Assembly: GCA_051867925.1 (NCBI GenBank)
Contig: JBJDZI010000116.1
Coordinates: forward strand, 31,459 to 95,458
DNA from: CAKSQF01 sp051867925
GTDB lineage: Bacteria > Bacillota > Clostridia > Oscillospirales > CAG-272
Direction of reading: 5' to 3'
DNA length: 64,000 nucleotides
Shown: piece by piece, positions 34,094-42,467 of the stretch
Layout: every line of letters begins with the position of its first letter
How positions within the stretch are numbered: the first letter of the stretch is position 1
The notes under the pieces: generated by a model
The model's input: only the letters and a program-made list of their open reading frames with translations
Told to the model about the DNA's origin: nothing
Databases searched by the model: none
Translations under genes and position numbers: made by a program

Positions 34094-36397
34094 ATGGAAA
34101 TGTGCGCAAGATGCAAAAAACGGGTAGCCGTGATCTTCATCTCCCGGATCGACGGCAACAAATCGGTGAACGAGGGGATCTGCATTAAATGTGCAAAAGA
34201 ACTCGGCATCAAGCCCGTCAACGATATTATCAAAAACATGGGACTCTCCGACGAGGATCTGGATCGCATGGACGGCGAAATGGAAAACCTCATGGAGATC
34301 ATGCCCGCCGAGGGCGACGATATGGAGGATTCTCCCCAAGGCAAAACGCCGCCCATTGATTTTCGTAAACTGTTCGGCAGTATGGGCTTCCCCGGAATGC
34401 CCGCTATGCCCTCTGCGGAAGGGGAGGTTCCCCCGCAGAGCGGAAAAAAGGGAAAGGCACCCAAAGGAAAGAAATTCCTTTCGCAATACTGCACCGATCT
34501 GACCGCCGATGCCCGCGCGGGCAAACTGGATCGCATCGTAGGACGCGAGCGGGAGCTGAACCGCATGATGCAGATCCTCTGCCGCCGTCAGAAGAACAAT
34601 CCCTGTCTGATCGGCGAGCCGGGCGTGGGTAAAACCGCCATTGCAGAGGCACTGGCACAGAAGATCGCAAACGGCGAGGCTCCCTACAAACTGCAAAACA
34701 AGGAAGTCCATCTGGTGGATCTGACCTCGCTGGTGGCAGGCACCCAGTTCCGCGGGCAGTTTGAGTCGCGGATCAAGGGTCTGATCGAAGAAGTCAAAGC
34801 GCTGGGCAATATCATTCTGGTGATCGACGAGGTCCACTCCATCGTAGGTGCAGGCGATGCCGAAGGCTCCATGAACGCCGCCAATATTCTCAAACCCGCC
34901 CTTTCCCGCGGCGAGATCCAGCTGATCGGCGCCACCACTTTGGCGGAATACCGCAAATATATCGAAAAAGATGCCGCGCTGGAGCGCCGCTTCCAGCCCA
35001 TTATGGTAGAAGAACCCTCCATCGCCGACACCGTCGCCATTCTGAAGGGCATCAAGACCTATTACGAAAACTTCCACGGGCTGAAGATCCCAGATCTGAC
35101 CGTGGAGCGGGCGGTTACGCTGTCGGAACGCTATATCACCGACCGTTTTCTGCCCGACAAAGCCATTGATCTGATCGACGAGGCAGCCGCTTATCTGGCA
35201 CTCCATTCCCCCGAAATCAAGCGGGCGGAACTGGCTACCGCGGCGCTGGAGTCCGTCCGCAAGGAGCGGGAGGCAGCCGAAAACGAAGAAGCCGACACCG
35301 AGGAAGCCCAAAACGCCAAGTATCAGAAAGTCGCCGAACTGCGGGTAAAAGAACTTTCCGCCGAAGCAGAGTTCAAAGAAGCCTCTGCCCGGCGGGATGC
35401 GGTGGCGCTGACCACCGACGAGCTGGCTGAGGTGATCGAGGTCTGGACGGGCATCCCTGCCTCCCACATCACCGAAAACGAGTTTAGACGCATTGATCAT
35501 CTCGCCGACCGGCTGAAAACAAGGATCGTCGGGCAGGACGAAGCAGTGGACGCCGTTGCCCGCGCCATCAAGCGGAGCAGAACCGGCGTCACGGCGAAAC
35601 GCCGCCCCGTGTCCTTTATCTTTGCAGGCCCTACGGGCGTGGGCAAGACCGAACTGGTGAAGACGCTGGCATCCGATCTCTTCGACTCTCCCGAAACGCT
35701 GATTCGTCTGGATATGTCGGAGTTTATGGAGAAACACAGCGTTTCCCGCATCATCGGAGCGCCTCCCGGCTATGTGGGCTATGACGAAGCGGGGCAGCTC
35801 ACCGAAAAGATCCGCCGCAAGCCTTACTCGGTCGTCCTCTTTGACGAGATTGAGAAGGCACATCCCGACGTGATGAACATCCTTCTGCAAATTCTCGACG
35901 ACGGCGTGATCACCGACGCATCGGGCAAGAAGGTGAACTTTGAAAACACCGTCATCGTCATGACTACCAACGCAGGAGCCAACGGTATTTCCGCCGCGCC
36001 CGGCTTCAATCCCACCGCAAGAGCCGCCGAGGAATCCAAAACCCAAAAGGCACTGGAATCCTTCCTGCGCCCCGAATTTCTCAACCGAATCGACGAGATC
36101 ATCACCTTCCGCACGCTGGATGAGGCAGACTTTGTGAAGATCGCCTCTATTTTGCTGTCCGATCTGCGTTCTGCGCTTTCCGAACGGGGCATCGCCCTGA
36201 CTTGGAGCCAGGATGCCGCCGCACTTCTGGCGAAGAAATCCTACTCCCGCAAGTTCGGTGCCCGTAATCTCCGCCGCGTGATCCAGCGGGAAGTGGAGGA
36301 CGCGCTGGCATCCAAACTGATTGCCGACTATTCCACCGGCATCAGTGCCGCCTCTGTCACCGCCGACGGCGATCAACTGGTGATCGCCTGCGTCTGA
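34094..36397 (+). CDS. ClpE-like ATP-dependent Clp protease ATPase subunit
   Basis: A 767-residue Hsp100 unfoldase. The N-terminus is a four-cysteine zinc finger (Cys4, Cys7, Cys30, Cys33; CARCKKRVAVIFISRIDG), as in ClpE, instead of the Clp-N repeats of ClpC. The first AAA+ module has GEPGVGKTAIAEALAQKI and VIDEVHSIVGAG; a middle coiled segment rich in Glu follows near 390-440; the second module has GPTGVGKTELVKTLA, VVLFDEIEKAHPDVMN and a C-terminal KFGARNLRRVIQREVEDALA. It lacks the McsB/CtsR neighbours of a typical clpC operon. Start 34094 has AAAGGA upstream. It would unfold substrates for ClpP, which is not in the window. I leave the symbol blank since ClpC and ClpE are close. Confidence 0.9.
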   Translation: MEMCARCKKRVAVIFISRIDGNKSVNEGICIKCAKELGIKPVNDIIKNMGLSDEDLDRMDGEMENLMEIMPAEGDDMEDSPQGKTPPIDFRKLFGSMGFPGMPAMPSAEGEVPPQSGKKGKAPKGKKFLSQYCTDLTADARAGKLDRIVGRERELNRMMQILCRRQKNNPCLIGEPGVGKTAIAEALAQKIANGEAPYKLQNKEVHLVDLTSLVAGTQFRGQFESRIKGLIEEVKALGNIILVIDEVHSIVGAGDAEGSMNAANILKPALSRGEIQLIGATTLAEYRKYIEKDAALERRFQPIMVEEPSIADTVAILKGIKTYYENFHGLKIPDLTVERAVTLSERYITDRFLPDKAIDLIDEAAAYLALHSPEIKRAELATAALESVRKEREAAENEEADTEEAQNAKYQKVAELRVKELSAEAEFKEASARRDAVALTTDELAEVIEVWTGIPASHITENEFRRIDHLADRLKTRIVGQDEAVDAVARAIKRSRTGVTAKRRPVSFIFAGPTGVGKTELVKTLASDLFDSPETLIRLDMSEFMEKHSVSRIIGAPPGYVGYDEAGQLTEKIRRKPYSVVLFDEIEKAHPDVMNILLQILDDGVITDASGKKVNFENTVIVMTTNAGANGISAAPGFNPTARAAEESKTQKALESFLRPEFLNRIDEIITFRTLDEADFVKIASILLSDLRSALSERGIALTWSQDAAALLAKKSYSRKFGARNLRRVIQREVEDALASKLIADYSTGISAASVTADGDQLVIACV

Positions 36398-36450
36398 TCG
36401 CACACCCGTGCGGGGAAGGCAGGCAATCTCTCAGGAACCTTTTCGACAAA

Positions 36451-36484
36451 GGTTCCTGAGAATCTTTCACCCCCATAACTCCGA
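36451..36484. repeat. GGAACC hairpin repeat between clpE-like and P-type ATPase genes
   Basis: CTCAGGAACCTTT and AAAGGTTCCTGAG form a 13-bp stem around a 5-base loop (starting about 36436). It is a member of the GGAACC hairpin family and is placed shortly after the stop codon. The rest of the gap contains an imperfect CTCCGAGGCGC...GATCGGAG hairpin. Confidence 0.65.
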
Positions 36485-36585
36485 GGCGCATCGCGATCGG
36501 AGATTTCCCATTTGATTTTCCAAAGATTGTTGAAAAGGCAGAGGAATCCCCAAAACTCCTCCGCACTTTCCCGAAAGGAGGCAGT

Positions 36586-39384
36586 ATGGCCAGATGGTTT
36601 GATCTGACGCCCGACGAGGCGGCCGAGGCACTGGGCAGCGATCTGTACGCCGGTCTGACGGCAGCGGAAGCTAAGCGGCGCACCCGCGAGCAGGGAATCA
36701 ACCGCATTTTCCCCATCCCCGAGGGGAACTTCTTTACCTATCTACGGCAGATTACCTTCAATCCGCTGTCGGTTCTGCTGCTGCTCGCGGCAATCCTGAC
36801 GGCGTTTTTCGCCAACCCTGCCATTTCGGTCACGCTGATCCTGCTTTTGGCGATCGGATATGCTTCCACGATCTTCGTCTACAACAAAGCGCAACAAATT
36901 TTCGCAGGAATGAGCAAATTTTCACTTCCCTACGCCAAGGTGATCCGGGAAGGACGGATGTTCATCCTTCGCCAAGAGCAATTGGTACCCGGCGACATCA
37001 TCATTCTGTCCGCCGGCGACATTGTTCCCGCCGATGCCAGAGTCATCGAAGAGAACGATCTGTATCTGCTGGAATCGGGAATCACCGATGCCAAAGGCGC
37101 CGTCCGCAAAAACGCCGCCTTTTACGACTACCGCAATCTGGAGCCTCATCAGCAGATCAACATGGTCTTCGCCTCCACCATCGTGGCAAGAGGACGGGGG
37201 CGTGCCATCGTCTGCCGCACAGGCGAAGAGACGCTGGTCTGCCGCACCCATCAAAATCGCCCTGCTGTCCGCTATGACAAGCTGGCGCTGTTTGACCGTC
37301 TGCAGAAGATCTCCCATGTCGCTTCAATCCTCTCCATTCTGCTGGTCTTCCTGCTGACCCTGCTGAATCTGGTCGTCCATCGCTGGGAGGTATTGGACGG
37401 TTTTCTGACCTTTTTGGCACTTTCGGTATCGGCACTCAGTGAATTTTACACGGCATTTGCCCGTATTTTGGTGGCAAGCGGCATTTTCGGCGCTGTCAGT
37501 CAGCAAAAGAAGGTGACCAAAGGCGCGCTCATCAAAAACGCGGACAAGCTTGCCGATCTGGCGGGCGTTACGACTCTTCTGATCCCTCCCGAATGTCTGG
37601 TGGACGAACGGGATATGAAACTTTGCGCGCTGATGACAGGCGGGACGTTTTACGATTTCGATCCCAAAACGGAAGAACCGCTCTGCAAAAACCTCCTGCG
37701 CTACGGCGTGCTGTCCACCGGCATTTACGGCACCGACCGGCTGATTGCGCTGGGCGAGGTGGGTGCCAACACCTTCACCTTTGAAGAAGACGCTATTCTG
37801 AAGGCGGGGCACAGCTCGGGCATCTGGAGTGCCAAGCTGGACGAAGCCTATCAGCTGATCGAGCATCGCCGTCGTGAAGACACCCCCGAAGGTCTGCCGG
37901 TCTGCGATCTCACCCTCACCCATCATTCCGGGCAATATGTACTCATCGCCCGCGGCGACGTGCGGCAGATCCTCGCGCTCTGCTCCCACTATACCGACGC
38001 GCTTGGGCAGCCCCGTTCCCTTTCCATGGTGCGCAAGCAGCAGATTTTGACCGACGCAGGTCAGCGGATGCGAGGCGGCAAACAAATCACCGCCATCGCC
38101 ACCACCCTCACCGCCGCCCGCGGGCTGGCATCACTGGGCGATCTCAGCGGGCAGCTCACCTTCGAGGGACTTCTGACCTTCGATCAACCGTTGCTCCCCG
38201 GCTGTGCCAAAACAGTACGCAAACTGCGGGAAGCCGGTCTGCGAGTGATCCTGCTCTGCCCCGAAGAATCGGAGCGCGGATATTATTTGTCCGAGTCCCT
38301 TGGCATACTGGACGACCGCACGCAGGCGATCACCGCCGCCGAAATCCGTCAGATGGGCGACGAACGCTTCTTGGAAACTTTCACGGGCTATACGCTATAT
38401 CAAGGACTATCAATCTCCATGCGGCGCACCGTAATGAAGCTCTGGAAAGACAAAGGCGAGCGTGTATTGTACATCGGGCGCGAACTTGCCGAGATCACAC
38501 TGATCCGTGAAGCGGACGTAGGTGCCACCCAAGCACTGACGCTGTCGGGCAAAGGTCTGCGCAGTCTCGCTTCCCCATCGGGAGCGAAAATTCCCGTACA
38601 TTTCAGCCAATCCTCCGACGGTGCCCTCAACGGATGCGACGCGCTGCGTTTCGTTTCCGACGTGGTGCTTTCTATGGTGGATCAGGACGGGAGCGGCGGC
38701 CTCAACGCGCTGACCTCCGCCATTTGCTCCGCCCGCCACATTTTCCGCGGACTCCGACGGATGTTCGTCTATCTCACTGCATCGCTGACTGCCCGATTGC
38801 TTCTGACGCTGATTGGATTTGCCTTCGGCGGGCTGTGGCTTTCCCCTGTGCAACTGCTGTTTTGGGGTATGATCGTGGATCTTTCCGCCATTCTGACGCT
38901 GGCACTGGATCGTCCCTCCGACTTTCTTGCCCGCAAAGCCGCTCCCCGCAGGATCTTTGCAAGCGATCCGTCCACCAAAGAACGCTATCACCGCAATCTG
39001 TTCGGATTATCAGCAGGTGTGGGCGGCGTGCTTGCCATCAGCCAACTGGCACTTCTGCTGCTCTCTATGCTCTCGCCCATTGGGACGGCGGGGCGATCTG
39101 CTCTGCTGTTTCTCAGTACATTGCCCGCAATGGTGGTTCTTGTGTTTGAAACGGGACGGCATACCGGGCATCGAACCCCCGGCATCGCCGTGAGCCGAAT
39201 GTTCGTGGTAGTTCTTGCGCTGATCTGCACGTTTCTCGCGCTGTGCTTTGCTCTCCCCGCGTTGGGCGCACCGTTCGGCATCGTCGCCATCCCCCTGTGG
39301 ATCCTCCCCCTGTCTTTCCTCCCTGCCTTGGTGCTATTGCTCCTCTGCGAAGCCCTGCACCGCTTATTGGGCGATTTGGATTGA
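36586..39384 (+). CDS. catalytically degenerate P-type ATPase homologue
   Basis: A 932-residue protein with the full domain order of a P2-type cation ATPase: N-terminal domain (1-45), membrane pair (55-98), actuator domain (115-230, VIREGRMFILRQEQLVPGDI), membrane pair (245-300), P/N domains (305-690) and six C-terminal helices (725-930). Each catalytic motif is replaced. The phosphorylated DKTGT is PECLV, with Pro335 where Asp should be (TTLLIPPECLV). TGES is TDAK (167-170), PEGLP in helix 4 is SEFYT (285-289), KGAPE is RGDVR (456-460), DPPR is DQPL (533-536), TGD is CPE (558-560) and GDGVNDAP is GRELAEIT (631-638). The reading frame is intact, so it is a pseudoenzyme rather than a pseudogene. 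AAAGGAGG supports the start. Confidence 0.9.
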   Translation: MARWFDLTPDEAAEALGSDLYAGLTAAEAKRRTREQGINRIFPIPEGNFFTYLRQITFNPLSVLLLLAAILTAFFANPAISVTLILLLAIGYASTIFVYNKAQQIFAGMSKFSLPYAKVIREGRMFILRQEQLVPGDIIILSAGDIVPADARVIEENDLYLLESGITDAKGAVRKNAAFYDYRNLEPHQQINMVFASTIVARGRGRAIVCRTGEETLVCRTHQNRPAVRYDKLALFDRLQKISHVASILSILLVFLLTLLNLVVHRWEVLDGFLTFLALSVSALSEFYTAFARILVASGIFGAVSQQKKVTKGALIKNADKLADLAGVTTLLIPPECLVDERDMKLCALMTGGTFYDFDPKTEEPLCKNLLRYGVLSTGIYGTDRLIALGEVGANTFTFEEDAILKAGHSSGIWSAKLDEAYQLIEHRRREDTPEGLPVCDLTLTHHSGQYVLIARGDVRQILALCSHYTDALGQPRSLSMVRKQQILTDAGQRMRGGKQITAIATTLTAARGLASLGDLSGQLTFEGLLTFDQPLLPGCAKTVRKLREAGLRVILLCPEESERGYYLSESLGILDDRTQAITAAEIRQMGDERFLETFTGYTLYQGLSISMRRTVMKLWKDKGERVLYIGRELAEITLIREADVGATQALTLSGKGLRSLASPSGAKIPVHFSQSSDGALNGCDALRFVSDVVLSMVDQDGSGGLNALTSAICSARHIFRGLRRMFVYLTASLTARLLLTLIGFAFGGLWLSPVQLLFWGMIVDLSAILTLALDRPSDFLARKAAPRRIFASDPSTKERYHRNLFGLSAGVGGVLAISQLALLLLSMLSPIGTAGRSALLFLSTLPAMVVLVFETGRHTGHRTPGIAVSRMFVVVLALICTFLALCFALPALGAPFGIVAIPLWILPLSFLPALVLLLLCEALHRLLGDLD

Positions 39385-39394
39385 ATTTTTAACG

Positions 39395-39690
39395 TATTGG
39401 GGCTCCGCCCCAAACCCCGGTCTGAACCTTCTTGAAAGAAGGTTCAGACACCTCTAATAACTTCTATATAGGGCGGCAAGTATTTGCCGCCCTCAGTTTG
39501 TCGAAAAAGTTTACGAGAATACTGGAGGAAGGGGAAAACCATCTCAGACGCCGAAGTTTTTCGTAGCTGTCGCGTAGCGACTGCTGCACTCCTCACCAGA
39601 CCTCCAACCCCTTTCCTTGGCTGACGGCTTTCTAAATTTATAGTTTCTCGACAGGCTGAGGGCGGCAAGTATTTGCCGCCCTTTTCAAAA
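39395..39690. repeat. composite palindrome/TIR element after the P-type ATPase gene
   Basis: Begins just after the stop with TTGGGGC-TCC-GCCCCAA and a TCTGAACCTTCTT/AAGAAGGTTCAGA hairpin (39421-39449). A 165-base element (39494-39658) starts CAGTTTGTCGA and ends TCGACAGGCTG, and is flanked on both sides by identical 24-base copies (39470-39493 and 39659-39682) of a REP-like palindrome with core GGCGGCAAGTATTTGCCGCC. The remainder of the 611-base gap (39690-39900) shows CTTTCAAAGAAG-type hairpins but no gene. Confidence 0.85.
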
Positions 39691-39911
39691 AGCTCTTTGT
39701 CCCGTTTTCTTTCAAAGAAGTTCTTTGCCCCGCTTTCTTGGGGGAAAGCGGGTAGGGAGGAGCAGGACTACGCCCGGCTCCGAGGCGAACCCTCAATGCT
39801 ATCCGCTCCCTTTTGGCGGAGATTTGTCGGAAAAGGGAGAAAAATCAGCGAAAAACTGAGCGATTTTCCTGTATTTTCCTCCCCTCGGGTGCCTTTGGGC
39901 GAAAAAACATA

Positions 39912-39940
39912 TTGACAAACAGTGAAAAAAATGGTACAAT
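39912..39940 (+). promoter_or_regulatory. promoter of the lysozyme-cohesin pair
   Basis: TTGACA (39912-39917) and TACAAT (39935-39940) with a 17-base spacer, 55 bases before the ATG. Confidence 0.85.
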
Positions 39941-39995
39941 GAGAAGTACAATCCACAAGACGAACTTCCGAAATGATTCATAAAAAGGTGAAAAA

Positions 39996-42443
39996 ATGAA
40001 GAAACGCCTCCTTTCGCTGGGACTGGCTGCTCTGATGCTGTGCCAAGTCTGCACGCTTCCGTTGTCAGTTCTTGCCGAGAACGCAGAAAGCAATCCCGAA
40101 GAAAGCGAATCCTCCGCTACCGAAGATACATCCACCCAAGAACCGCAACCCGTAGACTATACCCACCAAATCAGCGACGCAGGTCTGGAACTGATCAAAA
40201 GTTTTGAGGGCTTCTCCCGCTACGCCGTCTGGGACTATAAGCAATATTCCATCGGTTACGGCTCCTACGTGGAGTCCCCCGATGTATATCCCGACGGCAT
40301 CACCGAGCGGGAAGCATCGGAGTTGCTCCGCGCAATGGTGGAAGATTTCAACATCAAGCTCAATGCATTCCTGGTGGAAAACAAGATTCTGCTGAACCAG
40401 AATCAGTTCGACGCACTGTCCAGCTTTACTTACAACCTGGGCAAATATGTTTGGACAACTAAGGATTATACCTTTATCCAAATGCTGAAAAGCGGCGAAT
40501 ATCTCACCAATCAGGAAGAATTCATTGAAGCATACTGCTCCATCTGTCACGCGGGCGGACAGTTTTTGCAAGGTCTCTATGACCGCCGCGTCCGCGAAAT
40601 GGATATCTTTTTCTCTCCTTATAATATGTCCGATCCCGATGCAGATCTGTATGTGGTCAACGTGGATACCACGCTTTCCATCCGTGAGACTCCTTCCACC
40701 TCCGCCACCCGCGTCGGAAAGGTGAGCGCATCCAAAGTCATCCGCATCCACGAGTATTCCGAGGACAAGAAATGGGGCTACACCTCCTACTGCGGTTACT
40801 ACGGCTGGGTAAATATGGACTATCTGGTCAGCATCTCCGAAGAAGAGATGGTCACCGTGGCGGATGCCAACGGCAGAGACGATTCGAACATTCAATACAC
40901 CTTCGACAGTATGGAGATGACCGCCACTGTTGGCTCAGCCGCCCCTGTAAATTCCTCCGGCTACACGGGTGAGTATGGCGGACAGGTCTATCTGACCAAA
41001 TATATTCTCTATAATGGCGCCATCTATACCCTCACAGGCATTTCCGACACCGCATTTTACGACTGTCAGACCATCACGGGCATCTACATCCCTCCTGCAG
41101 TCACCAAAATAGGAGCAAACGCTTTTGCAGGCAGTTCGCTGAAAGAGATCATCTACACCGACGGCAGTTATGCCAAAACCTATGCCAAGGAATCTCCTTA
41201 CATCGCCACAGACGAACGGTGCGTTTCCGGACATACCTGCTCGGCGTGGAAAGTGACCACCAAAGCCTCCTCTACTGCCGCACAGGTGGAGGAGCGAACC
41301 TGTTCGGTCTGCAAGGAGACACAGACCCGCCGCCACGTGGGCATTGAGATCGCCACCTATCCCTCCAAGACCGAATACAAAGAAGGGCAATCCTTCCTGC
41401 AAAGCGGGCTGACCGTTCATGCGATCTATTCCGACGGAAGCCGCTCTGCCGTCACCGGCTTTACGGTCAGCGGATACAACAAAAATACGCTGGGTACCCA
41501 GACCTTGACCGTCTCGTACAGCGTGTTCAAGACCACCTTCGCGGTGCAGGTCAACGCCAAATCGCTGACCGGCATCTCCATTTCCGCAAAACCTAAAAAG
41601 CTCACCTACATCGAGGGGCAAGCGCTGGATCTCAGTGGACTGGCGGTCAAAGCCTCCTATGACAACGACACCACGGCAACCGTCACCAATTACTCGGTCA
41701 AGGGTTACGATCAGAGCAAGATTGGCAAGCAGACCATCACCGTGACCTACAACGGAAAGACCGCTACCTTTACCGTCACCGTAAACGCCAAATCGCTGAC
41801 TGCCATCCACATTGCCGACTATCCCGTTACCATGGAATATTTCTGTAACGAAAAACTGGACACCACCGGGCTTCGGTTGCGGCTTTCCTATGACAACGGT
41901 ACTACCGAATATATCACCGACGGCTTCACCGTCACCGGCTATGAAAGCAACACCCCCGGCATCCAGACCGTCAAGGTCAACTACGGGGGCAAGAGCCAGA
42001 CCATGCAGATCACCGTGATTCTGAATTATCTGAAATCCGGCGATCTGAAGGTAGCCGGGCGAGAGGTTACCGGTATTTTTGCAGGCACCACCGTTGCCAA
42101 ATTGCGAGAGTATTTTGAATCGGGAGACCGCATCGAGGTGCTGAAAAACGGAAAAGTCCTACCTGATACCGCCATCGTTGCTACCGGATACGCGGTTCGA
42201 CTGGTTTATAACGGAACGGTGCAGGATACTGCTACCCTATATGTGCAGGGCGATCTGACCGGCGACGGTCACGCCACCGTCAGCGACTTCGTGATGCTGG
42301 GCGATTACCTGATGGGAAATATAGAACTTTCGTTCATGGCTATGCGGGCAGGCGATCTGGACGGTGATGGCGTCATTACACTGGCAGATTACTGCGCACT
42401 TTATCCCCTCACCTTGACAGACGATCCCTCCGGATCGGTCTGA
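39996..42443 (+). CDS. secreted GH24-like lysozyme with SH3, Ig-like repeats and dockerin
   Basis: An 815-residue secreted protein. Signal peptide 1-27 (ends SVLAENA), acidic linker to 52, then a GH24 phage-type lysozyme domain (about 57-206) with candidate Glu71 in IKSFEGFSRY, Asp80 and the SIGYGS loop. A bacterial SH3 domain follows (217-278, LSIRETPSTSATRVGKVSAS), then a BspA-like leucine-rich motif (345-390), a four-Cys linker (Cys415, 436, 439), three Ig-like (Big_3 type) repeats (about 447-520, 524-598, 600-675) each with a SGL-V-A-YDNG pattern, and a type I dockerin at 752-803 with two calcium loops (DLTGDGHATVSDF and DLDGDGVITLADY). It should hydrolyse peptidoglycan while docked to a cohesin. 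GAAAAAGGTG precedes the ATG. The cohesin gene follows 24 bases later. Confidence 0.9.
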   Translation: MKKRLLSLGLAALMLCQVCTLPLSVLAENAESNPEESESSATEDTSTQEPQPVDYTHQISDAGLELIKSFEGFSRYAVWDYKQYSIGYGSYVESPDVYPDGITEREASELLRAMVEDFNIKLNAFLVENKILLNQNQFDALSSFTYNLGKYVWTTKDYTFIQMLKSGEYLTNQEEFIEAYCSICHAGGQFLQGLYDRRVREMDIFFSPYNMSDPDADLYVVNVDTTLSIRETPSTSATRVGKVSASKVIRIHEYSEDKKWGYTSYCGYYGWVNMDYLVSISEEEMVTVADANGRDDSNIQYTFDSMEMTATVGSAAPVNSSGYTGEYGGQVYLTKYILYNGAIYTLTGISDTAFYDCQTITGIYIPPAVTKIGANAFAGSSLKEIIYTDGSYAKTYAKESPYIATDERCVSGHTCSAWKVTTKASSTAAQVEERTCSVCKETQTRRHVGIEIATYPSKTEYKEGQSFLQSGLTVHAIYSDGSRSAVTGFTVSGYNKNTLGTQTLTVSYSVFKTTFAVQVNAKSLTGISISAKPKKLTYIEGQALDLSGLAVKASYDNDTTATVTNYSVKGYDQSKIGKQTITVTYNGKTATFTVTVNAKSLTAIHIADYPVTMEYFCNEKLDTTGLRLRLSYDNGTTEYITDGFTVTGYESNTPGIQTVKVNYGGKSQTMQITVILNYLKSGDLKVAGREVTGIFAGTTVAKLREYFESGDRIEVLKNGKVLPDTAIVATGYAVRLVYNGTVQDTATLYVQGDLTGDGHATVSDFVMLGDYLMGNIELSFMAMRAGDLDGDGVITLADYCALYPLTLTDDPSGSV

Positions 42444-42467
42444 CGGACCATTTGATTTGAGGAAAAT

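Noticed and set aside
34070..36403. 777-codon open frame on the minus strand
   Set aside because: It is the antisense shadow of the ClpE-like gene, whose domains are unmistakable on the plus strand.
36586..39384. Frameshifted or ordinary P-type ATPase
   Set aside because: The frame is continuous over the full domain order, and the missing motifs do not reappear in other frames at the expected places that I could find.
39996..42443. Prophage endolysin interpretation of the GH24 lysozyme
   Set aside because: The protein has a signal peptide, Ig-like repeats and a dockerin, and no holin, terminase or structural phage gene is nearby.
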